Counted from the first letter of the stretch, positions 42,609-50,799 are shown. The stretch is DNA of 64,000 bases from an uncultured Oscillospiraceae bacterium (GCA_934462925.1 CAKSIT010000007.1:85094-149093); one strand, 5' to 3'. The notes: a model not told the origin generated them from the letters alone. Numbers and translations are program-made.

Positions 42609-43886
42609 ATGGTATGCGCGCGCTGCGGAAAGACCTTTGACGAGGATAAGCAGGACTACTGCGGCTACTGCCGTACCGTCCACACAAAGGACGGTAAGCC
42701 CGTGCTTGACCTTAAGGGAATGCTGTGCTGCATTTCTGAGCGCTACGGCGCGCAGGCGCTGCTTGACAGGCGTCGCACCGACGCGCTTCTCGCCGACCTT
42801 TTCCCGAAGCAGACCGCGCAGCGCAGGCTTGCGTACGTGGCGCTTTACGACGGGTGCGCGGCGAAGCTGCTTGCGGTAAGGGACAAGTCGTTCGAGGTGC
42901 GCTGCGCAGCGGCGGCGCGGTGCGTAAAGTCCCTGCGCGACGAGATAGGGCTTAAGGGCGCGAGCGCGGTAGAGGCCGTAGAGGCGGTGAGCTGCGCTCT
43001 GGGGTGCGGCGTGTCGTTCAAAAAATCCGAAACGCTGCCCGCTTCCGCGACTGAAAGCCGCAAGAACATAACCGACGCCGCAGAGCAGTACTCGCTCGGG
43101 CGGCATTTCGACAGGATACACGACTACGACAAGGCGCTTTACTGGTTTGAGCGCTCCGCCATGCAGGACTGTCCCGAGGCGCAGTATTACATGGGCTGCT
43201 ACCGCATGGAGGGGCGCGGCGGCATACAGGACGTGGCGCAGGCGCGCGAGTGGTTCTTCCGCAGCGCCGAAAACGGCGTTGCCGCGGCGGACTACATGGC
43301 GGGGTATTTCCTTGCGGAGGGCATTGCGTGCGACATAGACGAGGACGCGGCGTTCGCGCGGTTTATGAAAGCGGCGCGCGCGGGCAACGCCGACGCGGTG
43401 AACGTGATAGCGCTCTGCTACGAGAACGGCGTTCACACTAAAAAAGACCCCGCGCTTGCCAAAAAGTGGCGCAGAGCGCCCGAACACGGCGTTCCGGACG
43501 ACCCCGAAACAGAAATCCCCGAGCCGCTGTCCGACGACGGCGAGGAGCTTTACCAGAGCGCGCGCCGCTGCCTTGCGGAAAAGGACGCCGAGGGCGCGGC
43601 GATGTTCTACAGGCGCGCGGCGGAGCTTGGACACGTGCGCGCGCAGTGCAGCTACGGAAAATGCCTGTATCTCGGCAGCGGCGTTGCAAAGGACGAGGCG
43701 GAGGCGTTCAGGCAGTTTATGAAGGCGGCGCAGGCGGGGCTTGACATAGCGCAGTACAACCTTGGCGTAATGTACCTTAAGGGCGTGTACGTGACAAAAG
43801 ACCCTGCGGAGGCCAAAAGGTACTTTAAGCTTGCCGCAGACGGCGGCCATGCGGAGGCTGCAAAGATACTCAAGAAGCTGAAATGA
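42609..43886 (+). CDS. Sel1-repeat protein with N-terminal zinc knuckle
   Basis: The protein has 425 residues from the ATG at 42609 (AAAGGTGG upstream). Residues 3-21 hold two Cys pairs (CARC, CGYC), a small zinc ribbon. Residues about 200-425 are Sel1-like repeats of about 36 residues: EAQYYMGCYRMEGRGGIQD, AADYMAGYFLAEGIAC, DAVNVIALCYENGV, AQCSYGKCLYLGSGVAKD, AQYNLGVMYLKGV. A non-repeat spacer (PEHGVPDDPETEIPEPLSDD) divides them. Sel1 arrays are protein-protein scaffolds in signalling. It lies 64 bp before the TerY-C-like gene and all three following products share zinc knuckles. Confidence 0.88.
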   Translation: MVCARCGKTFDEDKQDYCGYCRTVHTKDGKPVLDLKGMLCCISERYGAQALLDRRRTDALLADLFPKQTAQRRLAYVALYDGCAAKLLAVRDKSFEVRCAAAARCVKSLRDEIGLKGASAVEAVEAVSCALGCGVSFKKSETLPASATESRKNITDAAEQYSLGRHFDRIHDYDKALYWFERSAMQDCPEAQYYMGCYRMEGRGGIQDVAQAREWFFRSAENGVAAADYMAGYFLAEGIACDIDEDAAFARFMKAARAGNADAVNVIALCYENGVHTKKDPALAKKWRRAPEHGVPDDPETEIPEPLSDDGEELYQSARRCLAEKDAEGAAMFYRRAAELGHVRAQCSYGKCLYLGSGVAKDEAEAFRQFMKAAQAGLDIAQYNLGVMYLKGVYVTKDPAEAKRYFKLAADGGHAEAAKILKKLK

Positions 43887-43950
43887 GCGGGCGCTTTTTA
43901 ACGGCGCTGCAAAGGGCTTGTAAATAAAGCGATATCAAGGAGGACGTGAA

Positions 43951-44301
43951 ATGACGGCGACAGTTATTCTTACAAAGTGCAGACAGGACGGGGAGCTTTT
44001 CGGCATACGCGCGGAAAAGCGCGAGGACGACGCGTGGTATGCGACGTGGGCGTTCAAGGTGAGCGAGCGCACGGCTTCCCGCGAGAAGTTTGGCGACACG
44101 GAGATATGCGGCAGCGTTTACGTAACTACGGAGTACCCCGCCTGCCCGTACTGCGGGGCTAAGGGCTTTTTCCAGTGCAGCGAGTGCGGCAGAACCACCT
44201 GCTGGGACGGCGAGAACGAAACCGTGTGCAAGTGGTGCGGCAACGCCGCTGAAACAAGCGCTGAGGACAGCTTCGAGTCCCTTACGGGAGGCGGCTTCTG
44301 A
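43951..44301 (+). CDS. TerY-C-like zinc-binding protein
   Basis: The protein has 116 residues. The N-terminal half is a small beta domain (ILTKCRQDGELFGIRAEKR, WYATWAFKVSE); the C-terminal half has seven Cys in zinc-ribbon order: CPYCG (65,68), CSECG (76,79), C84 and CKWCG (93,96). This matches the TerY-C metal-binding domain known from tellurite-type stress clusters, where it is usually fused to or next to a vWA protein, a PP2C phosphatase and a kinase. Here it is separate and no vWA or phosphatase gene is present. AAGGAGGACG precedes the ATG; its last base is the first of the kinase ATG. Confidence 0.8.
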   Translation: MTATVILTKCRQDGELFGIRAEKREDDAWYATWAFKVSERTASREKFGDTEICGSVYVTTEYPACPYCGAKGFFQCSECGRTTCWDGENETVCKWCGNAAETSAEDSFESLTGGGF

Positions 44302-45572
44302 TGCTTAAGGTGGGCGACAGAGTGCCGCTGGAGCTTGGCGGCGCGGCGACCGTAACAGCGGTGATAGGCGCGGGCGGGCAGGGTACTGTATACCGTGCGG
44401 AATTTGGCGGCAGGGAATACGCGCTTAAAATGTATTTTCCGAACAAGCTTCGCCGCCCCGACATATTCCGCGAGAACCTTGCGCGGCTGTGCGAGGAGAA
44501 GTCCTGCGACAGGGCGTTTCTTATGCCAAGGCTGCTTACGGCGCAGACCGAGGGCGGCTTCGGCTTTCTTATGGAGCTTATCCCCGAGGAATACAAGCCC
44601 TTTTCGGACATACTCAACGCCCGCGTAAAGCTCTCGGGGCTTTATTCGGTGGTGAACAGCGCCATACGCATAACCTCCGCGTTCAGAACGCTGCACAACA
44701 GCGGCAAAAGCTATCAGGACATGAACGACGGCGGCTTTTTCATACGCCCCGCCGACGGCGACGTGCTTATATGCGACTGTGACAACATAGCGCCCTACGG
44801 CGAAAGTCTGGGCATTGCGGGCAAGCCCGGCTACATGGCGCCCGAGATAGTGCGCGGCGAGAAAGCGCCCGACAAGTACACCGACCGCTATTCGCTGGCG
44901 GTGGTGCTGTTCAGGCTTTTGCTGCGCGGCGACCCGCTGGAGGGCGGGCGCGTGCTTAAAAGCGTGTGCCTTACCGAGGAGGCGGAGCGCCGTCACTACG
45001 GGTTCGACCCGATGTTCGTTTACGACCCCGAGAGCGACGAAAACCGCCCCGTGCGCGGCGTTCACAACAACGTTATAAAGTTCTGGCGGATAATGCCCGA
45101 CTACATACGCGAGGCGTTCACCTACTCGTTTACAACGGGGCTTAACGAGCCGTCAAAGCGCCTTATAGAGAAGCAGTGGCTTGACCTGCTCAAGCGCCTG
45201 CGCGGTGATATGACGGCGTGTCCGTGCGGTATACAGGGCTTTTACCCCACAGCGCAGCTTGACGAGGACGGGCGCGTTGTCTGCCCGTGCGGGCAGCACT
45301 ACCCAAAGCCCCTTTCGCTTACGGGCGGAAAGAGCCGCGTGCTGCTGTTCGACGGCGCAAAGGTGTTCGACGAGGAACTTAACGTTACCGCGCAGGTAGT
45401 GCGCAACAAGGTGAACCCTGCGCTCTGGGGGCTTAAGAATCTCTCGGGGCTTACGTGGGGCTGCACCCTCCCCAACGGCACGGAAAAGGATGTGCCGAAC
45501 GGCGGCGCTGCGCCTATTTTCGTGGGGACTTCCGTTAAGGTGGGCGGCGCGGTGTTTACGGTTGAAGAATAG
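44301..45572 (+). CDS. Atypical Ser/Thr protein kinase with C-terminal zinc knuckle and FHA-like end
   Basis: The protein has 423 residues. Kinase parts: Gly loop GAGGQGTVYRA (23-33), ATP Lys43 (YALKMYF), YQDMND in place of HRDLKPEN (catalytic Asp140, no Asn partner), CDCDN in place of DFG (Asp159 and Asp161) and GYMAPE (177-182). This variant is seen in kinases of ter-type clusters. Residues about 310-340 hold CPCG pairs, and the last 60 residues (VVRNKVNPALWGLKNLSG, VFVGTSVKVGG-like) resemble an FHA or FHA-like fold. Role by family: phosphorylation in an envelope or metal stress response. It starts at the last base of the TerY-C gene (ATGA/TGATG overlap), so the two are coupled. Sequence gives no substrate. 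Confidence 0.85.
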   Translation: MLKVGDRVPLELGGAATVTAVIGAGGQGTVYRAEFGGREYALKMYFPNKLRRPDIFRENLARLCEEKSCDRAFLMPRLLTAQTEGGFGFLMELIPEEYKPFSDILNARVKLSGLYSVVNSAIRITSAFRTLHNSGKSYQDMNDGGFFIRPADGDVLICDCDNIAPYGESLGIAGKPGYMAPEIVRGEKAPDKYTDRYSLAVVLFRLLLRGDPLEGGRVLKSVCLTEEAERRHYGFDPMFVYDPESDENRPVRGVHNNVIKFWRIMPDYIREAFTYSFTTGLNEPSKRLIEKQWLDLLKRLRGDMTACPCGIQGFYPTAQLDEDGRVVCPCGQHYPKPLSLTGGKSRVLLFDGAKVFDEELNVTAQVVRNKVNPALWGLKNLSGLTWGCTLPNGTEKDVPNGGAAPIFVGTSVKVGGAVFTVEE

Positions 45573-45579
45573 CGCTTTT

Positions 45580-45610
45580 CGGAATACTGCCGCGCGGTAT
45601 TCCGATTTTG
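45580..45610 (+). terminator. Terminator of the kinase operon
   Basis: CGGAATAC (45580-45587), loop of 9, GTATTCCG (45597-45604), then ATTTTG. It separates the kinase cluster from the response regulator at 45627. Confidence 0.7.
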
Positions 45611-45626
45611 CTTAAGAGGAGGACCT

Positions 45627-46298
45627 ATGAGGATACTTGTAGCTGAGGACGACAGGGACATAAACCGCCTTGTCTGCGAGTTTCTGGGCGAAAACGGCTG
45701 GGAGGCCGTTCCTGCGGAGAACGGGCAGGAGGCGCTACGGCTGCTGCGCGCGGGCGGCTTTTCGCTTGTGCTGCTTGACCTTATGCTGCCGCTTATGAGC
45801 GGCGACATGGTGCTGCAAAGGCTGCGGGAGTTCTCCGACGTTCCCGTTATCGTGGTTTCCGCCAAAAGCATGACGCAGGCGCGCATAGACGCGCTCAACG
45901 CCGGCGCGGACGACTACGTTACAAAGCCCTTCGACCTTGAGGAGCTGCTGGCGCGCGCTGAAGCGGTTCTGCGGCGCACGGGCGCGGGCGCTCGCACGGC
46001 GCGCAAGCTGCGCTACAAGGGGCTTGTCCTCGACAGGGAGAGCGGCACGGCGAGCGTATGCGGGCAGCCGCTTTCGCTTACCGCAAAGGAGTACGCGATA
46101 CTGGAGCTTATGCTCTCAAACCCCGCAAAGCTTTTTTCCCGCGCGAACCTTTTTGAGAGCGTGTGGAACGAGCCGTACTACGGCGAGGACAGCACGATAA
46201 AGGTGCATATGAGCAATATCCGCGGCAAGCTAAGGCAGCTAGACCCCGAGGAAACATACATAGAAAACGTGTGGGGCATGGGCTACAAGCTGGGGTGA
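45627..46298 (+). CDS. OmpR-family response regulator
   Basis: The protein has 223 residues. The receiver (1-115) has ILVAEDDRDIN (acidic pair), LLDLMLP (phospho-Asp), VVSAKSMTQ (Thr/Ser switch) and YVTKPFD (Lys). The C-terminal winged helix (130-223) shows LSLTAKEYAILELMLSNPAKLFSRANLF and TIKVHMSNIRGKLRQ. It is followed by an ABC exporter whose promoter region carries 11-bp spaced repeats, and by a histidine kinase at 48155, so the four genes form one RR-ABC-HK unit of the antibiotic-resistance or cell-envelope stress type. GAGGAGGACC precedes the ATG. Confidence 0.94.
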   Translation: MRILVAEDDRDINRLVCEFLGENGWEAVPAENGQEALRLLRAGGFSLVLLDLMLPLMSGDMVLQRLREFSDVPVIVVSAKSMTQARIDALNAGADDYVTKPFDLEELLARAEAVLRRTGAGARTARKLRYKGLVLDRESGTASVCGQPLSLTAKEYAILELMLSNPAKLFSRANLFESVWNEPYYGEDSTIKVHMSNIRGKLRQLDPEETYIENVWGMGYKLG

Positions 46299-46364
46299 CT
46301 TTACCGAATCTTTACCATTTTGCCGCCGCGCCTTTACTCTTTTCTGACAAAGGTGCCGTATAAT
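46299..46364 (+). promoter_or_regulatory. Direct CTTTAC repeats and -10 box before the ABC genes
   Basis: CTTTAC at 46299-46304, 46310-46315 and 46332-46337, with spacings of 11 and 22 bp, on one helix face. TATAAT at 46359-46364 has no good -35 match; the last repeat lies just upstream of that position. This is the layout of an OmpR-type activated promoter, and an OmpR-family regulator is the gene just upstream. Binding is inference. Confidence 0.55.
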
Positions 46365-46395
46365 ATAACCATCATACAGGAAAGGGTGTGCGGAC

Positions 46396-47304
46396 ATGAC
46401 CGACGCTATAGTTAGCCTTTCGGGGCTTACAAAGACATTCGGACGGCGCGCCGCCGTAAGCAATGTGAGCCTTGAGGTGCAAAGGGCGCATATCTGCGGG
46501 CTTATCGGCCCCAACGGCGCGGGCAAGACCACTATAATGAAAATGCTGGCGGGACTCTGCGAGCCTGCGGGCGGCAGCATGAGCCTTTTCGGCAGCGGCG
46601 ACCTTGCCGCGCAGAGAAGCCGCGTGAGCTTTATGCTTGAAGCGCCCATAATCGACCCGGCGCTGAGCGCGCGCGACAATATGCGCTACGTGCAGATAAT
46701 ACGCGGCGTGGCGGACAACGACAGGATAACGAGCCTGCTGGAGCTTGTAAAGCTCGACCCTGCGGAGAAAAAGAGCGTGCGCAAATACTCCCTTGGCATG
46801 AAGCAGCGGCTTGGCATAGCAATGGCGCTGCTGCCCGACCCCGAGCTTTTAGTGCTTGACGAGCCTGTAAACGGCCTTGACCCCGAGGGCATAGTGGAGA
46901 TACGCCGCCTGCTCAGACGGCTTTCCGAGGAGCAGGGAAAGACGATTCTTATATCGAGCCACCTGCTTGCGGAGATGGCGGAGCTTTGCACGGACTACGC
47001 CATAATAAACCGCGGCGCGCTTGTAGAGCAGCTGAGCCACGAGGAGCTGCTTGCGCACTGCCGCGACCACATCTCCATACGCACAAACGACATAAACCGC
47101 ACTGCGGCGGTTATCGAGGAGAAGCTCGGCACGCGCAGCTACAGGGTAGTGCACGGCGAGGAGATACAGCTTATGGAGCGGCTGGACGATATCGCGGGCG
47201 TATCGCGCGCAATAACGGAGAGCGGGCTTACGATAACGCGCCTTATAAGCGAGGGCGAGAGTCTTGAGCAGTATTATCTGTCGAAAGTGGGGGACAACCA
47301 ATGA
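46396..47304 (+). CDS. ABC transporter ATP-binding protein (BcrA-type)
   Basis: The protein has 302 residues. Walker A GPNGAGKTT, signature KYSLGMKQRLGIAMALL, Walker B LLVLDEPVNGLDPEG and the switch His (SSHLLAE) are all intact. The C-terminal 70 residues are the extension of the BcrA/lantibiotic-immunity type. It powers the permease encoded next (4-bp overlap). With the response regulator and histidine kinase around it, it most likely exports or detoxifies a cell-envelope-active peptide or antibiotic; the compound is unknown. Confidence 0.93.
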   Translation: MTDAIVSLSGLTKTFGRRAAVSNVSLEVQRAHICGLIGPNGAGKTTIMKMLAGLCEPAGGSMSLFGSGDLAAQRSRVSFMLEAPIIDPALSARDNMRYVQIIRGVADNDRITSLLELVKLDPAEKKSVRKYSLGMKQRLGIAMALLPDPELLVLDEPVNGLDPEGIVEIRRLLRRLSEEQGKTILISSHLLAEMAELCTDYAIINRGALVEQLSHEELLAHCRDHISIRTNDINRTAAVIEEKLGTRSYRVVHGEEIQLMERLDDIAGVSRAITESGLTITRLISEGESLEQYYLSKVGDNQ

Positions 47305-48068
47305 CTGAAACAAAGCGCTTTGTGCTTCCGCGCCTTATTAGGGCGGAGATCTTCCGTTCAATGCGCTCGGGCATTTATTTTGTGCTGCTTGCGCTTGCGG
47401 GGCTTGCCTCGGCTATTTCGATACTTATCAACGGCAACACCGTCAGGGTTGATTTCGGGCAGACCCTTGGCGAGGCTGTCGCGTCGTTCGGCGGTTCGAC
47501 GTCAATGCAGGTAATAATCCTTATAAGCCTAATGATTTCGATAATCGTCGGCAACATCTATATGCACAGAATGTACTACTACGAGATAATGGACGGCGCG
47601 GGCGTACACTCGATAATCTTAAGCAAGCTTATCTCGGCGTACGCGCTCACGGGGATATGCGTTGTGCTGCCGATGGGCGCGGTATTCGCGGCGATGTACA
47701 TAAAAAACGGCGCGGGCGACGTGAAGAACTTCGGGCTGTTCTGCGTGCTTGCGCTGGTTGTGGTGCTTAACTCCGTAACCTTTATGACGCTTTTCACAAT
47801 GCTGCTAAAGAACATGATTTTAGGCGTTGTCTGCTCGTATTTTCTTATCATGTTTCAGGCGATTATAGAGATGATGGTAATGAACATGAAAAATCGGGAG
47901 CTTTCGGAAGCGATAGTCTACCTCTTTCCAATGTTTCAGCTGTCGGGGCTTGCGGGCATGGACTACTCGGGCAGGTTTATTTCAGAAGTGCTTATAAGCT
48001 TTGCGGCGGTATTTGCGGTGATGTACGCGCTTGTGTGGTTTACCTACAAAAAGAAGCTTTTCAAGTAA
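47301..48068 (+). CDS. ABC-2 type permease
   Basis: The protein has 255 residues and six membrane helices (about 23-42, 68-90, 108-133, 148-172, 176-195, 222-245). It lacks catalytic motifs, as expected for an ABC-2 permease. It overlaps the ATPase gene by 4 bp (ATGA). The small size and topology fit the BcrB/immunity type. The segment VVLNSVTFMTLFTMLLKNMILG is a typical EAA-less helix pair (given as landmark). Partners: the ATPase at 46396 and the two-component system. Confidence 0.88.
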   Translation: MTETKRFVLPRLIRAEIFRSMRSGIYFVLLALAGLASAISILINGNTVRVDFGQTLGEAVASFGGSTSMQVIILISLMISIIVGNIYMHRMYYYEIMDGAGVHSIILSKLISAYALTGICVVLPMGAVFAAMYIKNGAGDVKNFGLFCVLALVVVLNSVTFMTLFTMLLKNMILGVVCSYFLIMFQAIIEMMVMNMKNRELSEAIVYLFPMFQLSGLAGMDYSGRFISEVLISFAAVFAVMYALVWFTYKKKLFK

Positions 48069-48072
48069 GCGC

Positions 48073-48138
48073 TTGACAAACGCGGCGTAAGCTGATAGAA
48101 TAAAAACAGCGGCTCGAATGCGCAGAGCCGCTGTTTTT
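48073..48138 (+). promoter_or_regulatory. Promoter followed at once by a terminator-type hairpin before the kinase gene
   Basis: TTGACA (48073-48078), 17-bp spacer, TAGAAT (48096-48101). Immediately after, AAAAACAGCGGCTC (48102-48115), loop of 9, GAGCCGCTGTTTTT (48125-48138) form a 14-bp stem with a T-run. The hairpin ends the ABC transcript and also covers the predicted start of the kinase transcript, so it may attenuate it. Confidence 0.65.
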
Positions 48139-48154
48139 CTACACAAAGGACGTG

Positions 48155-49072
48155 ATGATAATGCCTGACATACGCCTGCTTTTGTTGCTTGCGGCGTGTT
48201 TCCTGCTTGCCGCGGCGTTTTTTGCGGCGCGGTACTTCATGCTTCGGCGGGAGATGCGCAATTACGCGCGGCACATACGCCGCCGCGCGGGGGACGGCTA
48301 TGCAGAGCCGATAAAGCTCGAGAGCTTCGACAAGGGCGCGCAGGAGCTGGCGCAGGCGCTGAACGCGCAGCTTGACCGCACGCGCCGTCTGCGCGAGGAG
48401 AATATCCGCTGCAAAAAGGAGCTTTCAGACGCGGTATCTGGCATATCGCACGATTTCAGAACGCCGCTTACCGCGGCGCTCGGCTATATGCAGATGATAG
48501 AGCGCAGCGGGGAGCTTTCTCCCCAGAACGCCCGCTACCTTGAAACGGCGATACAGAAAAACAAGTACCTTAAGGAGCTTGCGGACGAGTTTTTTGAGCT
48601 TAACTGCATAGAGGGCGGCGAAGCGCCCGTGCGGCAGACTGTGGCGCTCGGCGCGCTCTTTGCGGAGTGCCTTATGGAGCAGTACGAGCGCATAAACGCG
48701 CTTGGCATAACGCCCGAGCTGGACATAGACGAGAGCGTATGCGTACAGGGCAGCGAAACCTACCTGCGGCGCATTTTACAGAACCTCTTAACAAACGCGC
48801 AGAAGCACGCGCAAAGGCGCTTCGGCGCTTCGCTCGCGCGGTGCGGCGGCGAGGCAAGGCTAAGGGTCTTCAACGACAACGCGGGCGAGGAGATTGACGT
48901 CGCGCGCGTATTCGAGCCGTTTTACAAGGGCGCTGCGCGCGGCGGCAGCGGCACGGGGCTGGGGCTTTATGTTGTTAAGCGGCTCTGCGAGCGGCAGGGC
49001 TTTTCGGTGAGCGCCGCGCTGGCGGCGGGGGGCTTTACTGTTGAGATAGTTATACCTCTATGCGAGGGATAG
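48155..49072 (+). CDS. Sensor histidine kinase
   Basis: The protein has 305 residues from the ATG at 48155, five bases after AAAGGA; GTG 48152 and ATG 48161 are alternatives. One N-terminal membrane helix (about 5-26) and no outside domain make it an intramembrane-sensing type, as in BceS-like partners of ABC exporters. The dimerisation helix has GISHDFRTPLTAALGYMQMI (phospho-His), the ATPase domain LLTNAQKHA (N box), VFEPFYKGA and GTGLGLYVVK (G box). It should phosphorylate the response regulator at 45627; the membrane signal may come from the transporter. Confidence 0.93.
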   Translation: MIMPDIRLLLLLAACFLLAAAFFAARYFMLRREMRNYARHIRRRAGDGYAEPIKLESFDKGAQELAQALNAQLDRTRRLREENIRCKKELSDAVSGISHDFRTPLTAALGYMQMIERSGELSPQNARYLETAIQKNKYLKELADEFFELNCIEGGEAPVRQTVALGALFAECLMEQYERINALGITPELDIDESVCVQGSETYLRRILQNLLTNAQKHAQRRFGASLARCGGEARLRVFNDNAGEEIDVARVFEPFYKGAARGGSGTGLGLYVVKRLCERQGFSVSAALAAGGFTVEIVIPLCEG

Positions 49073-49739
49073 GCGCTTTTTAGCAGCGCCTGTACGGGCG
49101 CGGACTTATATGCCCCTGCGAGGGGCGGGGCGCTCAATTTATTTTCGCGCTGCGCTATCGGCGCTTCTGCTTTGGGACATACTATGTCCCTGCAATGCGA
49201 GGGAACACCCTCTTGGGAGAGGGGGAAGAAGAAAATCCGACAAAAATCGGCATTTCCCCCTCTCCCAAACGGGTTTTCCCTCGCGCTCCCTTTCCCCTCA
49301 ACCCTCACCCCCTTTGCCGATTTTTCTTGTGGCTGCGTGGGGGTTGCCCTATGGCTGGTTCAGCGCGGTCGGGTAGGTGGGGCACTCATTGTAGGCTTGT
49401 GGCTTTACAGAGCATAGGGCTAAATCCTTTGCGGGGGGCAGTATATGCGGGAATGAGTTTTGGCTGGGATTTGCTTTGGGGATTATGACTGCTTGCTTAT
49501 GAAATTATGGCGCGAGTTTTGGACTGCGCTTTTTATTTTGGCTTCGTCTGGCTTGTGCGTTTGGGGCGGGGTGGTTTTTCGCAGGCGGGCGGGTGTTTTT
49601 GGGTTTTGTGATATGCGCGGCAGGCGGCGCAATCGCATTGGCGGGGGCATTTTCTGCGGCAGGGACAGAGTGGGTTCATTGTATTCTCCTAAAAAATATG
49701 GGCGCTGATTTTTGTCAGCGCCCTTCTTTGATGTCTTAT
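49073..49739. other. Gene-free, palindrome-rich stretch of 667 bp
   Basis: I see no convincing gene. It contains AGGCGCT/AGCGCCT (49071-49091), GCCCCTGCGAGGGGC, GGGACAT/ATGTCCC (49174-49190), a large imperfect palindrome between GCGAGGG (49198) and CCCTCGC (49284) and a repeated CCGA..AAAATCGG/TGCCGATTTTT motif. Base composition after 49290 is rich in G and T runs, unlike neighbouring genes. Two short hydrophobic frames near 49498-49690 look like remains of a membrane protein but are not intact. Confidence 0.5.
49690..49723 (-). terminator. Terminator of the barstar gene
   Basis: GGGCGCTGA (49700-49708) and TCAGCGCCC (49715-49723) with a six-base loop, followed on the minus strand by ATATTTTTTAG. 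It ends the barnase-barstar transcript. Confidence 0.85.
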
Positions 49740-50021
49740 TTAATCGTCGTACTTTACTATTATATGCGGGTTTTCTGCGGCGCAGTCTGCAAGCACGCGG
49801 CGGAGCGCCTGCGCGTTGTTTTCGCCCAGCGAATCGCCGAGCGACGAGCTGTTGAGAATCTGAATCTCCGCGTCGTATTTTATCATCTCCGTAAGATAGT
49901 CGTGCAATGCGTCGAGGTTCTCGCCGTAGCACTCCGGAAAATCAAACGCTGCGTAGAACCTGCCGTGAAGCTGTTCCATTCCGCCGATATTCGCGCCGTC
50001 GATAATAAGTGTTCTTTTCAT
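49740..50021 (-). CDS. Barstar-family ribonuclease inhibitor
   Basis: The protein has 93 residues from the ATG at 50021 (TAAGGAGTAA upstream). YGENLDALHDYLTEMI is almost the same as the barnase-binding helix of barstar (GENLDALWDCLTG), with the two Asp that contact the nuclease active site. Strand 1 (RTLIIDGANI) and the end (PHIIVKYDD) also fit the barstar fold. It has no signal, so it is cytoplasmic. The nuclease gene ends 46 bp upstream; together they form a nuclease-immunity pair with barstar protecting the producer. Confidence 0.92.
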   Translation of the reverse strand: MKRTLIIDGANIGGMEQLHGRFYAAFDFPECYGENLDALHDYLTEMIKYDAEIQILNSSSLGDSLGENNAQALRRVLADCAAENPHIIVKYDD

Positions 50022-50067
50022 TTCGTTACTCCTTAATTCTGTTGATGGTTCTGTACCTATATTCCGC

Positions 50068-50730
50068 CTACTCCGCTCTGTACAAAAGCGTAAAGCTTTT
50101 GTAATGGTCGTCGGTGTAGTAAATAAGCCCGTCGTTTGAGAAAACAATGCGCTTTGCGCCGCGGCTGTCCGCGCCGAGCGTGTCAATGTCGCACTCGGTA
50201 TACACGCGCCCGTCCTTTTCGGGCAGCAGACCCTCGTAATTGCCAAAGCGGCTGCCGCCTATACAGCGCCCCTCGGCGTAAGGCTCAAGCGAGCCGCCGT
50301 TCCACCCAAGCTCCTGCGCCTGCTTTTTGGTTATAAAGTTCTCGGGCAGTCTGCCGTAAAGGTGGATATACAGCGCCACGTCGTTGCGCGTGGTATAAGC
50401 GCCGTGTTCGTCGAGCGCAGGCTCTGCGGGCGCGGCTTGCGCGGATTCGGCAGATTCGTCCGCGGGCGTTGTTTCTCCCGTAGGCGTAAGTTCTCCCGCA
50501 GGCGTTACCTCGTCTGTGGGCGCGGCTTCTGTCTGCGCGGGTGAAGCCTCCGACTGCGCATCGGCGCTTTCGGAAGTCTGCGGCGCGGTATATTCCGCAC
50601 TTTCCTGTGCGGTATTTTCAACTGCTTGCGAGGTCGAATAATCTGGCAGGGTGACTGCGCCGTGGTCTGCGCAGGCAGTTACGGTAAGCGCCGTTAAGCC
50701 TGCGACAAGCAGGGCTAAAAGCTTTTTCAT
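50068..50730 (-). CDS. Lipoprotein ribonuclease of the barnase family
   Basis: The protein has 220 residues from the ATG at 50730 (GAAGGGAAC upstream). Residues 1-20 are a lipoprotein signal (LTALTVTAC, Cys20 lipobox). Residues about 25-110 are a Glu/Ala/Thr/Pro-rich linker with short repeats (PAGELTPTGETTPADE). Residues about 111-220 are a barnase domain: YIHLYGRLPENFITKKQAQELGW, GRCIGGSRFGN, YTECDI (Glu179), AKRIVFSNDGLIYY (Arg194) and DDHYKSF (His209), equivalents of barnase Glu73, Arg87 and His102. All catalytic residues are present. Bacillus barnase is freely secreted; here it is tethered by a lipid and a long linker. Next gene is barstar. Confidence 0.93.
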   Translation of the reverse strand: MKKLLALLVAGLTALTVTACADHGAVTLPDYSTSQAVENTAQESAEYTAPQTSESADAQSEASPAQTEAAPTDEVTPAGELTPTGETTPADESAESAQAAPAEPALDEHGAYTTRNDVALYIHLYGRLPENFITKKQAQELGWNGGSLEPYAEGRCIGGSRFGNYEGLLPEKDGRVYTECDIDTLGADSRGAKRIVFSNDGLIYYTDDHYKSFTLLYRAE

Positions 50731-50799
50731 AGTGTTCCCTTCTGAGCGGTATAATACGCGATACGGCTTACGAAGCGATGTTTCACTTATGCAACGCGT

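Noticed and set aside
49498..49690. Frameshifted membrane protein pseudogene
   Set aside because: Two hydrophobic frames can be joined only by an assumed shift; there is no recognisable family, so it is not called.
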